From positions 22,476,360 through 22,540,359 of the forward strand of contig NC_087069.1 in assembly GCF_963678635.1 (NCBI RefSeq): a stretch of 64,000 nt of DNA, given 5' to 3'. The notes beneath the pieces were generated by a model. It was not told the origin of the DNA, searched no databases, and saw only the letters and a list, made by a program, of their open reading frames with translations. This stretch comes from Symsagittifera roscoffensis (lineage: Eukaryota; Xenacoelomorpha; Acoela; Convolutidae). Both the position numbers and the translations under genes were made by a program. Shown one piece after another: positions 21,160 through 33,800 of the stretch; the stretch's first letter is position 1, and each line of letters starts with the position of its first letter.

Positions 21160-22192
21160 CCCGATTAGCCACAAACACAGGCAATTAGTTGGTAGAGTTC
21201 AACCACTGCAGTACAGTAGTGCTATCTGTCCACATGTATGGTCTTTCAAGTTTTTATTGTCAAAAACTTTTTGATTTCAGATCTCAGACGGCTCGCCAGT
21301 AATGCTGCTTGTAATTCAAGCTTAAGGATTGAAAGAGTTTTCATTGGTGAAAACAAAAGCAATCTTGGCTATATTTTAGACAACGGAGCGACCACGCAGT
21401 AAAACAACCGAGCAAAAGACATCCTGGGAGCTGTCACCAAAAATAGGCATTAAAATTTGGTCAACCAGGGTGTCGAAGAAACAGCGACAAAATGTTAATC
21501 GACCAAAAATTGGTAAACAAGTATGCAACTCTTTGAACCTTTCTCGAAGTTCACATGACAATGGCTCATCCCACTGCTGGCCCGAAAGACGTCCAATGGC
21601 CTTCAGTAAAAGCCGTCGTGAACTGTGTACGGTGTTAAGTTTCAGTTCCTAAGGTTAAAGGGTTTTCTTAGTTTTAAGATTGGTTTTTGAGAAAAACTGA
21701 CCCGAAAACTTTTATATGAAAGAACTACATTATAGAAGCGACGCATAGTTAGCCGCGCTAACATACTCCGCCCCCAAAAGAGCGAGAAATAGTGCGAGTT
21801 CCACGATCGGTCGGGTGTACTCTCCGGTTGCCGGTCTAATGACGGCGAACCGTGCTATGCCGTCGTTACCGTAGTTCAATGACTTGACTGGCACTAACGG
21901 GTATTGGCCTCTTGTACTAATGTCCTCAGTCATCGAAACGAGATCTCCAGTTTTTAAGTGTGATTCTGGATAAGAAACCCATTTCGCTCCGTTTTTAAGC
22001 CTTGGTACGTACTCACGGAACCAACGAGTCCAGAGGGTCAGACTTTGGTTTTCAAAAAAAATGGACCTTTCAGCCCATCAGTTTCTTTCAGAGCCTCAGC
22101 AGTTATTCCGCGAGTGACGGTATCTGCTGGAATGTTGCCAGTGGGCACATGGAACCACTCATCAATTGTGGTGGATTCGAGAATTTCAGATA
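21160..22192 (-). repeat. 1,033-bp BEL/Pao-derived tandem unit 4
   Basis: This is the last unit. RNase H pieces are at 21,376-21,561 and the integrase C-terminus at 21,730-21,933. The RNase H end continues as an open frame beyond the unit into the flanking element (ORF to 22,436). Homology to the next unit stops after CCCGATT at 22,199, which is the array's right junction. Confidence 0.93.
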
Positions 22193-22199
22193 CCCGATT

Positions 22200-22690
22200 T
22201 GTTCCGTCATTAAAACTTGTTGGGAATTTTTTCCACTGACTGTGAGGTTCAATTTTTATCGGGCAGTTTAAGTTTTTCAGCAAGTTGAGCGGAAATCCAT
22301 GAGAGACTGCAAGCTGAATCACAAAGAACAAGATTATAAGAGCTGGATGTTTTGCTGGATACTTCAGTTCAACGGTTTGAAGCAGACATTCAACACTGAG
22401 AATGGAAGTGGCGCAATTAATTTCAACTGTTTCCACTTCCAGACCAGCGGATTGCTACGAAGTTTTTCATTCTGCTGGTGACTTTTGTTGAGTCTTTTGC
22501 GGGGTATATTCTTTCGGCTCCGTGAAGGAGGGCATTGTGAGTGCTGTTGCAATCAAGTTGATTGCACTGTTTAGATTTTGCGTATTTTCGAAAACTATAG
22601 TCCGATTGCAGACAGGAAAACACTTTGAGTAGGAGTTTTCTTTTTGCAGACGCTGCAGGACCAAATGGTATGTTGAGCGGAACAATCCAT
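22200..22690 (-). pseudogene. BEL/Pao gag C-terminal zinc region and protease start
   Basis: The minus strand holds a gag C-terminal zinc-binding segment with FRKYAKSKQCNQLDCNST followed by HNALLH. This is the typical BEL/Pao close of Gag (Cys-rich block ending in KC..KHHSLLH). Downstream (22,436-22,280) a protease-like start follows, TSILSVECLLQTVEL with later frameshifted pieces. At 22,199 it is joined directly to the RNase H end, so the reverse transcriptase is missing. Several frames are mixed and it cannot encode a functional protein. Confidence 0.6.
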
Positions 22691-22984
22691 GGCGGACACT
22701 GTTGATAGGACTTTTTTTTCAGACAGTTTTAAATTAGAGGACAAAATTTTCGCTACTGTTTCAGAAGGGCGAGCGTTGGCCTGTGTTTACCTATTTTCAT
22801 TCTTGGGAGTGTTTTGCGCGCATTTGCTCATGCAACTCTGCTTTTTCTGCCAGCCAGTCATTGATATGGAGCAAAGATGATTGGTAAAGACTCCTTTTTT
22901 GGTTTGAAGAGCCGATGATTCCTTCATATTGGGTGGCAAATTACCTATTGCTTCGTTCAGCAAATCAACACAAATCTTAGTTCT

Positions 22985-24600
22985 GGGAGACTAATTTGAA
23001 CACATCAACAAAATTCGTGATGGTAGAAGCAAAACTTATAATGCTGCCGGAATTACGCATCCTTGATGGTGGTAAACATTTTAATTTCTCAAGATGAGCA
23101 TTAACTACGGTTTGTGGCTGGCCAAATTTTTAAATAAGATTGTTCAATGGATCTTTATACATCACACAGATATACGCAAGTTCAGCGATGGTATTTTTGG
23201 CTTTCCCAGTCACAAGAGATTTCAAGTATGTCAACTTGACGTCATCACTCAAACGGGCAGCGCTTACGAACTGACCGAACCATTCATGCCAATGTAAAGG
23301 ATCACCGTTGTTTTGAAACAATTCCACTCTGGTATTTGATCCGTACATCTCATGATAATAATCGCTGCGAGGCCTTCGATAGTTAGATATTTTAGTTCGT
23401 TATCTGGCGGATAGAGCGACTTGTTTCGAGCAATGTGATTGTTGTTGTCAATATTGCAATAATTGATCCTCCATCTCGGGTGTCTGGAAATTGGTCGAGC
23501 AGCGTTTTAGTATAATCAGTCTCCGGCTGTTAGAAAACGGTTCCGCCACTGTTTGATGGACAGTTCGAATTTGTATATTCAAAAGTCGAGTTTGGTACGA
23601 TTCATATTTTGGCTTTAGACGACGGTTGAGCTATAGTTTGACTCAGGCTAGTTTGCGCGGTTTAAAGGAGATCAACCGGTTGCACAGCAGTTAACAGACG
23701 TTTGCGGAAGAATCGGAATGTAGTGAGTGTTAAGTTGGATTATAAGTTTTTCGGATCTAGGATGAAAAGGATTTCTGATATTGGTATTATATTCATCCAA
23801 TTGACTAGTCGACACATATATCGCCGGTTTGACAGATGGGTTAACTGGGTTAACGCGGAACGGATTGAAACCAGCAGCATTCGGCGACGTTTCAATTTTT
23901 TTGCAGACTAATTTTCGTTGGTGATTTGGTTCACCCAGCTTTCTGTCATTTTACTTCCGGCAAGACTCTGCTCGGACAAATCTAACGCACTTGATATCTC
24001 CTTCGTGTCTGCAAGAATCGCTTTTACAGTTAAGGTGGCTTAGGCCAATTTAATTTGATTTTTTTTGGCCAACACTCCAGTTCTCATAGAATTTTTGAGC
24101 TAAGTTTAGCTTCAATTTGTCGCTCTCTTTCTTCACGCCGCAGGATTGCAATTTTCAGCTCTCGACTTCTTTGGCTAGAGGTCATTGACGCAGATAAAAA
24201 CTTTGAAGATTCAAGACGACTTTCGTGTGATGTGGTTGCAGAGCTTTATGATTTAAAACATTCAAAGTGGCTAAGGTTCTGTTTGGCGTAAAGATAGTGT
24301 CGAACTTCAGGCAGGATTTCATATTTTTTGCTTATTACAAGCTCTAACCAAAAATCCAAGGCTGCTTTGTCGGACGCTCGTGATGTTTGAAAGGAATGTT
24401 TTTAAATTTTGGAGACGTCTTTTCTGAGCATTCTTCGCAATTTTGAAGCCAATTTTTTTTATTTTATTGGAGCGGTTTTTCTCAAAGTTTGCTCTGATGG
24501 TTTGTACATAGATCTTTTTCAAGCTTCGTTCTAGCTAGAGTGAGATGGTTGATCCTATTGGCAACCGATTGCTGGCGAAGACGAGAGAACTTTCGCGGTA
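22985..24600 (-). pseudogene. BEL/Pao gag, copy I
   Basis: The best frame (23,130-23,348) reads NNGDPLHWHEWFGQFVSAAR then LSDDVKLTYLKSLVTGKAKN. It matches the conserved Gag core of BEL/Pao elements (GDPLDWPEWxGxF ... KxxYLKxLLTGKA), part of the capsid-forming protein. Upstream (24,300-23,700, minus) is a charged, coiled-coil-like N-terminal region in broken frames, with homologues at 33.3-34.2, 37.8-38.6 and 40.5-41.4 kb. Many stops are present. This is the gag belonging to the element whose 3' half is the 1,033-bp array. Confidence 0.75.
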
Positions 24601-24639
24601 AGCGAAGACGGGTCGCTAGCCATTGTATAACGAGCTACT

Positions 24640-27345
24640 ACTCTGAGCGTCAGACAACCTCTGGGAGCAAAACCCGAGGTATAAAATTGTGAAATCAACT
24701 CAAAAAAAAAATTGGCTGAAGGGAAGAAATGGTATGGTCAACTTTATCTGGCCTATTAAACTAACGCTAACAGATAAAAAGGCTAGCACCTGAAAAATTT
24801 ATTTCAAGCAAATTAAATTGATTATAATTGAAAGGTAAACGAAAAACTAAAATTGTTCAAAATTCATGCACAGACTTTGAAACTAAAACGGATAACTTGT
24901 TTTCCGGGAATACTCTGGGCGGCCAGTTAAGTTTGCTTCCTTTTGAAATCTTTTCGCTGATTTTCACCATGTTTTTTTTGTTTATTTAATTTTTTCAACA
25001 ATCGTTTTCAAATTTCGGCCGTTTTAAAAAATGGTAAAGTTTTCAATTCGACATGTGAAACTTGATGCAATGCCATTCAATAGTTTTTGATGATTTTATT
25101 ATTTGCATTCTTTTGAGAAAAAGTATGGTTTAGATTTGAAATAGTTAAAGGGGCAGACTCCTGTAAAACGGGGAGAATATTGTCTGTGCCATCTCGGTGA
25201 CAATAGATAGTTGCAGTTCTTCGGTTTCTATAACTGCTTGAAGTTGATTTAAATGCAGAGCGAACAAACATTGATATTTAATGCTTACATGCTTACTTTT
25301 AGAATTGTTGATTAAGTCTTGCCACAAAACAATATCATTCCGGGAAGCTAACTGTGGGTTATTGTGTATTTTATTTTGCGCTGTTTTCTGTTATTTTTTG
25401 CAAAATACTTTTAAAAAGTACTTCTATACAAAACAATTTCCTCGCAATCTATCTCTCAGCTTTCCGGGTTGATCTTGTATTGCATAAAAAAGAGAGCTTT
25501 CTCCTAAGATAAAATCAATTCTAGTTGTGGTGAACGCTACATTAATTTATTTTAAGCTAAATTTCGGACTCTCAGAAAAAGAATACTGAAAGACAATGTC
25601 TTTGGGTAAACTGTACGTTTATGACTATGTGTGCACGGTAGTGCACACTCAAAGATTACGGTCAAAGATGGTTCGTTTACGGACTGAAACGTAAAAGGAT
25701 GCGAACGGAAGCGGACAAAGCGAAGGTAATGATCTGAAAATTAGACAACCCCTAGGAGCAAAACCCGAGGTAAAAAATCAATCCAAACCAACCCACACAA
25801 TTTCGGCGAAGCACAGGCAGCGACATTAGGATAACATTTTTGGAGTCGATATGCGACGTCTTGCTGTCGGTCCGGTTAAAAATTGGTAGCAGTAAGGTCG
25901 AATTGAGTGAACTGTTGTAAGTTTCAGACAACCCCTAGGGGTAAAAACTAGAGGTATGAATTCGGCTTAAGCAACTCATTCAACAAAAAAATCGAGGTGG
26001 AGGCAACAAGGTTGGATTTTCAGAGCATAAAGATCCAAAACTTTGGTGTTTTAATACGCTCCGGACAAAAAAATTTGAAGTTTGGGTCACAACTTTACTG
26101 AGGTATTCAAAACTTTTTTACTTCCATTAAAATTAAGTTATGAAAATCCTTCAGCAGTTATTTCTAGGTTTTTGGATAATTTTTTAAGTTATATTAACAA
26201 GTATTCAAGAATTAGGGAAGGTTTTGGTTCAATTTGTACTCAAAAACCCTTGTAAAAAACCTTTCTGCTATAAAAATAGGTTAAAAATTAACGTTCTAAC
26301 CTTTTTTCGACAGTTTTTAGTTCCTTGGAAAAATCTGGTCTTCGATATCCTGATTCGTTTTGTCTCTAACACTTTTGACGGTCGCTTCCTATCTTTGAAG
26401 GGTCGAAAGCGTCCTCCTCTAGATTATTGCAGATGTAGAAGAATCGCGGCATCAAATACACTACTTTGTGCACTATAGTGTGTGTTCGTCAGTGGGGGTT
26501 GGGGAGGGGGGAAAAGCGTTGGTTGGTAAGAATAACGTAACTTCAAATTAGCGTAGTAATTCAATTTTTTGTAACGTATTTGATCAACCTTTTTAAGGAA
26601 GAAAACATTTTTTCTCCCCTTGTTTTCAACGAGCAAATAGCTATTTTTCCCGCTAAAATGGACTTTTTCTCGACTACCCCGAGACCTTCAAATTTTTCGC
26701 GAGTCACGGCACCAGAATACTCATATGACATTAAGGACGGTCGTATAAACGGTCGCTAAAAACTCAAAATAACACTTGAATTCAGGGTTTACAGAACAAT
26801 TGGTAACATTTTTTCCCATAATTAGAAAAAATTCTTTTTCATTCATAAGCTTTCACGAGTTTTAGCAACTGCGGAATATGGGCATTTGAACAACTCTCGT
26901 CAAACTGAACATTTTTAGAGCAATTCAATATATCATAACTTATTGCAATAAGTTGAGACTGAACAGAAAGAAATTTCATCAACTACGGCCAACGAACAAA
27001 TTTAAGCAACAACCGAACCGAGAATTAAATTAGCTGAAAATTTAGTTCATAAGGTTAAAGGGTTTTCTTAGTTTGTTTAAGTAACATTTTTGCAAAAAAC
27101 TGACCCAAAAAGTTCTATATGAAATTACAGCTCTTTTTCCTTTTCCCTGCCTGCCAAATTTTTTAAATGAAAAATTTTATCACATAATTTGATTGCTTTG
27201 AAAATTAGCATACGGGCAAACATAATTGGTTCAATTTTTAACCCTGTTAAACCACTCGTTACACCATAAAAATGATGCTCGTGTGAAGTGGGGGGAATAG
27301 GAAAAATGACTACATTATAAAACAGACGCATAGTTAGCCGCGCTA
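24640..27345 (-). mobile_element. BEL/Pao 5' LTR and leader region, copy I
   Basis: This non-coding block lies upstream of gag copy I and recurs in whole or part at 34.24-36.04, 38.64-39.86 and 41.5-43.78 kb. Shared landmarks are three copies of the GACAACCCCTAGGAG motif (24,654, 25,744, 25,927), a CCACAAAACAATATCATTCC block (25,322), a CACTATAGTG palindrome (26,470), and the outer end GACGCATAGTTAGCCGCGCTAA at 27,345. The exact LTR/leader boundary is not visible. A MITE-like insertion sits inside the LTR head at 27,128-27,302. Confidence 0.65.
27128..27302. mobile_element. MITE-like insertion in BEL LTR
   Basis: About 175 bp interrupt an LTR head that is continuous at 37.2 and 43.7 kb. Flanking GAAATTA and AAAATGA may be a target-site duplication. 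One end reads CAGCTCTTTTTCC. The other carries ATGATGCTCGTGTGAAGTGG followed by GGGG. Relatives lie at 27,895-28,090, 29,515-29,690, 45,030-45,130, 45,230-45,340 and 45,880-45,955. Confidence 0.6.
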
Positions 27346-27631
27346 AATTTTGAATATATATAGATTTGTCCTTCATATTTTACAGCGTAACATCACGCAT
27401 TTATCCGTAACAACACGTAAAACAAGATGAATTAAAAAAGATCTAATTTCTTTTTATGGTTGAGTCAGTAGAGCACATGAATCGGGCGCGCACATTTCTT
27501 ATGCAAATTCTAAGAAAAAGATCAGACCTTGGAAAATATTTCGCGCCAAAAATTGTTTTAAATAATGTTTCTCGTGAACTCAATTTTGGAGTTTACCAAT
27601 TTGATGAAGTCGAACCAAGTTCTCAACAAAA

Positions 27632-27875
27632 ATGAACTATTTCGAAAGTTTTTCAACTCTAGCTCTGGCACTGCAAGCTTCAGTTTTAACAGCCTTCATT
27701 GAATCAGAAGCCGTGTATCATCCGTCAGATATCGGTGGGTACCATTCATATCTTCGGAGCTTCTTTGTGGTAATCAAAGTTTTGCACTATGAGCCATGGA
27801 GCGTGAACTCCAGTTGTGGTGGGAGCCTTATTGGAGACATGCATGTGATCACATCTGCTCATTGCATCACTCAAG
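27632..27875 (+). CDS. Serine protease homologue, exon 1 (His exon)
   Basis: Starts at ATG 27,632 (context ACAAAAATGAAC), encodes the signal segment and CGGSLIGDMHVITSAHC, and ends in phase 1 at ACTCAAG before GTTAGC. The start is supported by the hydrophobic segment right after it and by lack of an upstream in-frame ATG with coding character. Confidence 0.85.
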
Positions 27876-30800
27876 GTTAGCGACACAATTTGTTCTTTGG
27901 TTCTTTCTCATCTCTTGAGTAAAAACATGGAAGGTTTTTTCGGCTCCCTCCATAAACATCAACTTTATGGTGTAACGAGGGGTCTTACAATGTGAAGTTT
28001 GAAGACCGAACATGTTTACCGTGGCCTAGTTAACTAAAATGTTTTTTTAAACACTCATTTCTAAAAATTGACAGCTTGGTGGGACGATGAAAAAGATTCG
28101 ATATTTTTGCTTTTTCCCAGTTTCCCCTCTGTTAAAAATTAATTTCGAAAAATTTATTTGTGAACAATTGTTTTCCTTATTGTCTATGTTTACATTCCTT
28201 TTTTTAGGTCGAGAAAATTGATTTAAAGACCTCGTTTTGATCGATCAACGTTTGAAAAAACAGTCAAAAAAAGCATTCTTAGGCATTTTTTGGAAATTGC
28301 CTTCTTCTTCAAATTTAGTATATAGTGGCGCCAAAGGCGCTTTAGATAAATTTTAGGTCCGTCACCAAAAATGGATATCTCAATATAGTACAAAGGGTCC
28401 GCAATCCTGAGAGATAAGCATCCGATCCCCCCCCCCCCCCCAATCCGCATAATATGGGCAACATATTTCTTTCTCATATCTTGCATCGTAACTTTACCCG
28501 ATTATCCATAATTACACGCAAAACAAATTCAATTTACAAAATTTGAAAAGTCGGGGAACGGCTGGGGGAGGGGATTGAGGGACCCCCTAGAAAATTTTTG
28601 CAATATAGGGTCGTGTGATGGAAGTAGCGGCCTTAGGGATGGGAGGTGTTGGAGGCTTGTTTCAGGGTATTGGCTGCCTGTGTTTCTGCCTCGTTTCGGT
28701 TCTGAGGTAGATCGGTTTCGGGTAGTTGGCCGATTGACAACATTTCATTTCATACGTAAATTAACCGTAGTTATCGGAAATTACAAGTCAACCAAGAATA
28801 TCGAACTAACATAAATTTCGGTATTCAATGTCATGAAATACGCAAAGAGAAAACATTAAAAATCAATTTTAAAATAGCGCCTGAACAAGTTGTGAGCTTT
28901 GTTTCGACTTTTTTTTTCTTTTTTCACACACTGTTCATCGTTCACCAAAAAACTCATTAGTTACGACCTTGGTTTTTTCTCGCTAAGAAATCTAGCCAGA
29001 ACATCCTCGCCCCACAACAGAGCGAGAAGAGGTAAGAGCTCCAAGGTCAGCCGGGTCAGCTCTCACATACAGGAACTGCTCCTGTCCGGTTCGGCGGACC
29101 ATATTTCTGCCTCGCTTCGGTTCTGAGGTAGATCGTTTTCGGGTAGCTGGCCGATTGACAACATTTCATTTCATACAATAATTAACCGTAATTATCGAAA
29201 ATTATAAGTCAACAAAGAATATCGAACTAACATAAATTTCGGTATTTAAAAGCAGAATTCAATGTCAGAAAATACGCAAAATGAAAACATTAAAAATCTA
29301 CATTAAAATGGCGCCTGAACAAGTTGTGAACTTTGTTTCGATCTTTCACACACTGTTCTTCGTTCACCAGAAAGCTCGTTAGTTACGACCTTGGTTTTTT
29401 TTCGCTTTGAAAACTAGCGAGAACACCCTGACCAATCATGGTATTAATTTAAGGCCGAATTTTCTGGAAAAAAAACTTTAGTTTTTGATTTTAACACTTT
29501 TACCACTGTATTTTTTGCGGCCCTTTTTCCTTCCCCTCACCTCGCACGAAGATTAGCTTTATAATGTAATGAGTGGTTTTACAAGGTTAATTATTAAGAC
29601 CAAATATGTAAATTTTCATTGCTAATTAGTCCTTATGTCAATTTTCATAACAATCAAACAAGGTGAACAAATTTGGCACGTGGGGAAAGAAAAAAGAGAC
29701 AATTTTGTAAAAGTAAAAAAATTGTTCGCATTTTCCGATGTTATAAAAAATGTTTTACACAAAAATTGCGCCATGAGTAACCTATTTCAGTAGCGTATTT
29801 GCGAATTGAGGGGGATTGCGGGAGGACCGGACGCTTCCCTTCCCTCCTTCTCAAGAGTTCCGCCCCCTCACTTTTCGAAAGTCCCTATTACCATGACAAA
29901 AAGGACGGTCGTTTAAACGTTAGTGAAAAACGCAAAATCTATTTTGAAATCGGGGTTTACAGATTAATTCGTAAGATTTTTCCCATAATTCGAACGGTTT
30001 CATTTTAAACATAAGTTTTCACAATTTTTAGTGACTGCGGTATTTTTGCATTTGAACAACCCTCATCGGACTGAACAAATCAATATCTCATTAATTATTG
30101 CAATAAGTTGAGGCTAAAAAAAAACTACGGCCAAAAAAAAAATTTAAGCCAAAACCGAAACAAGATTTAATTTTGTTCAAGTTTTAGTTTCTAAGTTTAA
30201 AGGTTTTCTTAGTTTTAATACTGTGCCAATTACTGCTAAAATTGTTCTAAAAAACTACATCATAAAAGAGGAACATATTTAGCCGCGCTAACATGCTCCG
30301 CCCCCAAAGAAGCAAGAACGAGGTCGAGTTTCACGATCGATCGTGTGTATTCGATCTCATTACGGCGGACCGCGCTATGCTGTCGTTGCCGTAGTTCAAT
30401 GACTTGAAACGCGCTAATGAGTAATGGCCTCTCGAAGCATTTTCCTCAATCATCTAAACGAGATGTCCAGTTTTCAAGGGTGATTCTCAAGAGGAAAACA
30501 ACTTCGCTCGGATTTTAAGCATTGAACCTACTCACGGAGCCAAGGAGTCCAGATGGCATTGGCATTGGTTTTTGCTCGGGCGTAGCGCTTTAGTTGACTG
30601 AAATTTGCTCAAAATCTAGCGGCGGAAAGCTACTTGCGCGTTGTCCAAGTAGGAAGTGATTTAGCGTTAACAGTTCGAGATCGTTAGGATCGGGGGATAT
30701 GGGTGTGAGCCGACTGTTGTTCAGAGACTGCTCAACTAAACAAAACGTGGTTATGAGCATTCCCTCAGAAAGTTTTTGTGTTCTCAGCGTATCAGAAAAA

Positions 30801-33800
30801 AAAATTGGTGCTCCGGACGAAAATTTCCCGCACACCTCCAATGGGTGGTTTGAGTTTCCAGGCTGGGCCTTGTGAGCGAGCCGAACGGATGCATGGCGCT
30901 TCAGAATCTCGATGCACGAAATCAGCTCTTTGGCCGAGCCAACGAAACTCGTATCAATGTCCGCCCAGGCAAGGTAAGGCGTTCCCCGACGAGCAAAAAA
31001 GTGTTCTATTCCCATACACAGGAAATTGTATCCATTGACGGATAAAACCTCTAGATGAACGGCACGTGTCGTCATACACGTGAATAAAAAGCCCCAGCGT
31101 TTCTCTGAGCTTTCTCGAATCGTTACGTTGAACGGGCCGAGGTAATCTTCCCCGCAGTTCGCTAATTTAGGTTGCCGGTAAGCCAGTCGCTGGAGCAGAA
31201 GGTCAGCCATCATTGGCGTAATTACCTTAGATTTTCGTTTTCGGAATAACGTGCAAGGGTGTTGTTTTGAACAGATGGCAGTTCGCAGCCCCAATGCAAC
31301 AAACCCTAATTGTATAACACCCGGCAGATGAACAACACTTTGGTGATTAAATTTTAAAAGCATCATCACGAGTCAATGTCGGCTAACTAAAATGATGGGA
31401 CGCTTCACGTCACACTCAACAACGGCGAGACGGCGAATACGGATATTGGGCGGTGAAAAAGAAGCTACTCGGCTAGACTGCTTAATAGATTTTTGTCGTG
31501 AAATGCGTTGAATTCGACGGGGAATGACGTAACTGAGTCAGAACCAATGGCTTTTGCTTAAATAATTCTGATTTGCATGGTTCGAATATCAGCGAGAGTT
31601 GCCATTTTGACTGTGATTAGGTCATAATTTCAGCACGAAAGCAGAATTTTTTAGGTTTTCGTAAAAGATTTAAAAACTTTCCAGACAAAAAACTGGATCA
31701 GTGGTTTTCGATGTTCAAGTGAAATTTGCTTCAATAGGTTCATTCGAATCATATGAGAGTCTTTTGAGTCGAATTCCGGTGATAACTTCTGAGCCAGATT
31801 TGAATGGACGATCTTCAAAAGTAGTGAACCTTTAAACCAACCGCTTTCATTCAGAGCCTCAGCAGAAATTCCGCGAGTGCCTATGTCTGCTGGATAGTCG
31901 CCGCCACTGGAGATATGGAACCACTCATCAATTAATGCGATTTTGAGAAATTCGCAGAAACCGATTAGCACAAAGACAGGCAATTGGCTGGTAGGTTGCA
32001 AACATTGCAGTTCAGTAGCACCATCTGTCCACATGTATAAGTTTTCGATTTTTATTGTCAAAAGTTTCTCAATTTCATGTCTCAGACGGCTCGTCAGTAA
32101 TGCTGCTTGCAACTCAAGCTTAATAATTGAAAGAATTTTAATCGGTGCTACTCTACTTGGCTCCATTGGCCCCATGCTTGAGAATTGAAATGATTTTAAT
32201 CGGTGCTACTCTACCTGGCTCCCCTGGCCCCACTCTTTCTCTCAAAAAAAGGAAAATGAAAATATCTTTCTACCGAATACAGAGAAATTATCATTTGATC
32301 TGCTACAAAAACACCTGCTACTTGGCGCAATCTTGGCTACATTTTAGAAAACGGAGCGACCGCTCAGTAAAGCAACCGGGCAAAAGACGTCCTTGGTGCT
32401 GTCACCAAATGTATGCAGTAAAATTTGGTCAACCGGGGTGTCGAAGAAAAAGCGACAAATTGTTAGTCGACCAAAAATTGGTAAACAAGCTTGTAATTCT
32501 GTGAACTTTTCTTGAAGTTCACCTGACAATGGCTCATTCCCACTGCTGTCCCGAAAGACGTCAAATATCCTTCAGTAAAAGCCGACCTGAACGGTGTACG
32601 GTGCGAATAAACCGATTGGGTCCAAAACCGACGAGACATAACATAAGATGGTGCACTGCGTGATCGGTGTTGTATTATTTTTGTTCACGCCACGATCAAC
32701 GTTTACGGTATCAATTTTATTATCCCTTTTCAGACCTAAAGCATGCGTTGCGGTGTCGCTTAGGTTGATTTGTTTTACGGTGTCAATCTTACGGTTCTCT
32801 GAATTTGACTTGTTTGCTTAGTCTGGGTACTTGCTGACAAATTTAGCCTGGGTACAGGAGAGTGAAATAAAGAGACCAATAGGACTTCAGATGATAGAAG
32901 CGGAATTTATAATGATGTCGGATTTATGCATCTTCATGGGTGGGAAACAGTTTTGTTTCTCAAGATGAGCATTAACTACCGTTTGTTGCTGGCCAAATTT
33001 ACGATTAAGAGTTTTCAATGCATCTTTATGTATAATACCGTGAAACTCAAATTCAGCGATGGCTTTTTTGGCTTTCGGTTCGATATTTAGAGATTTTGGT
33101 TCGTTATGAGAGCGGCTTGTTTCGATCAACGTGATTGTTGTTGTCAAAACAACAATAAGGCAATCCTTCATCTGGGGGTCCGAAAAATGCTTGAGCGGCA
33201 TTTTATTATTCTCAGGCTTCGGCTGGTTGAAAACGGTTCCATCACTGGTTAATGGAAATTTCGAATTCGTATATTGGGAAGTCGAGTTTAGCACGTTTCC
33301 ATTTTGGACTTTAGACGACGATTGAGCTAGAATTTGACTCTGGCTAGTTGGCGTGGTTTAAAAGAAACCAAGAGGCAGCACAGCAGATCTAATAGACCTT
33401 TGTGGAACGTGCGGATTGAATTGAGTGTTACTGTTTATTATAACATTCTCGGACCTAGGATTAAACGGATTTTTGTTATTGGTTTTGAATTCATACGATT
33501 GATCAGTCGATCTAGATATCCCCGGTCGGAAATATGGGCTAATTGAGTTATTGCGGATTGGTTTAAAACCAGCAGCACTCGGTGACGGTTATGTTTTTTG
33601 TGTAGACTGAATTTCTTTGATTGTTTTGTTCACCCAGCTTTCTGTCCTTTCATTTCCTGCAAGACTTTCTTTGAACTTGATTTCTCCTAGAATTCTACGA
33701 GAAAGGCATTTCTAGTTATGTTGGCTTCGGTCAATTTGGCCAACTCTTGAGTCCTAATAGCTTTTTCTGCTGTTTCAAGCAAAGTTTACCTGCGTTTTGT

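Noticed and set aside
19350-21652. Plus-strand ORFs with SKKQRQNVNRPK repeated in each unit (19,350, 20,437, 21,470)
   Set aside because: They are the antisense of the RNase H N-terminal segment and repeat only because the unit repeats.
28425-28441. Poly-C run as a regulatory element
   Set aside because: A homopolymer next to low-complexity sequence and prone to sequencing error. Another lies at 49,580. No further support.
29309-29323. TGGCGCCTGAACAAG resembles a tRNA-Lys primer-binding site
   Set aside because: The same string (as TAGCGCC...) occurs inside both copies of the 320-bp LTR pair, so it lies within the LTR and not next to it, and on the opposite strand to the neighbouring BEL elements.
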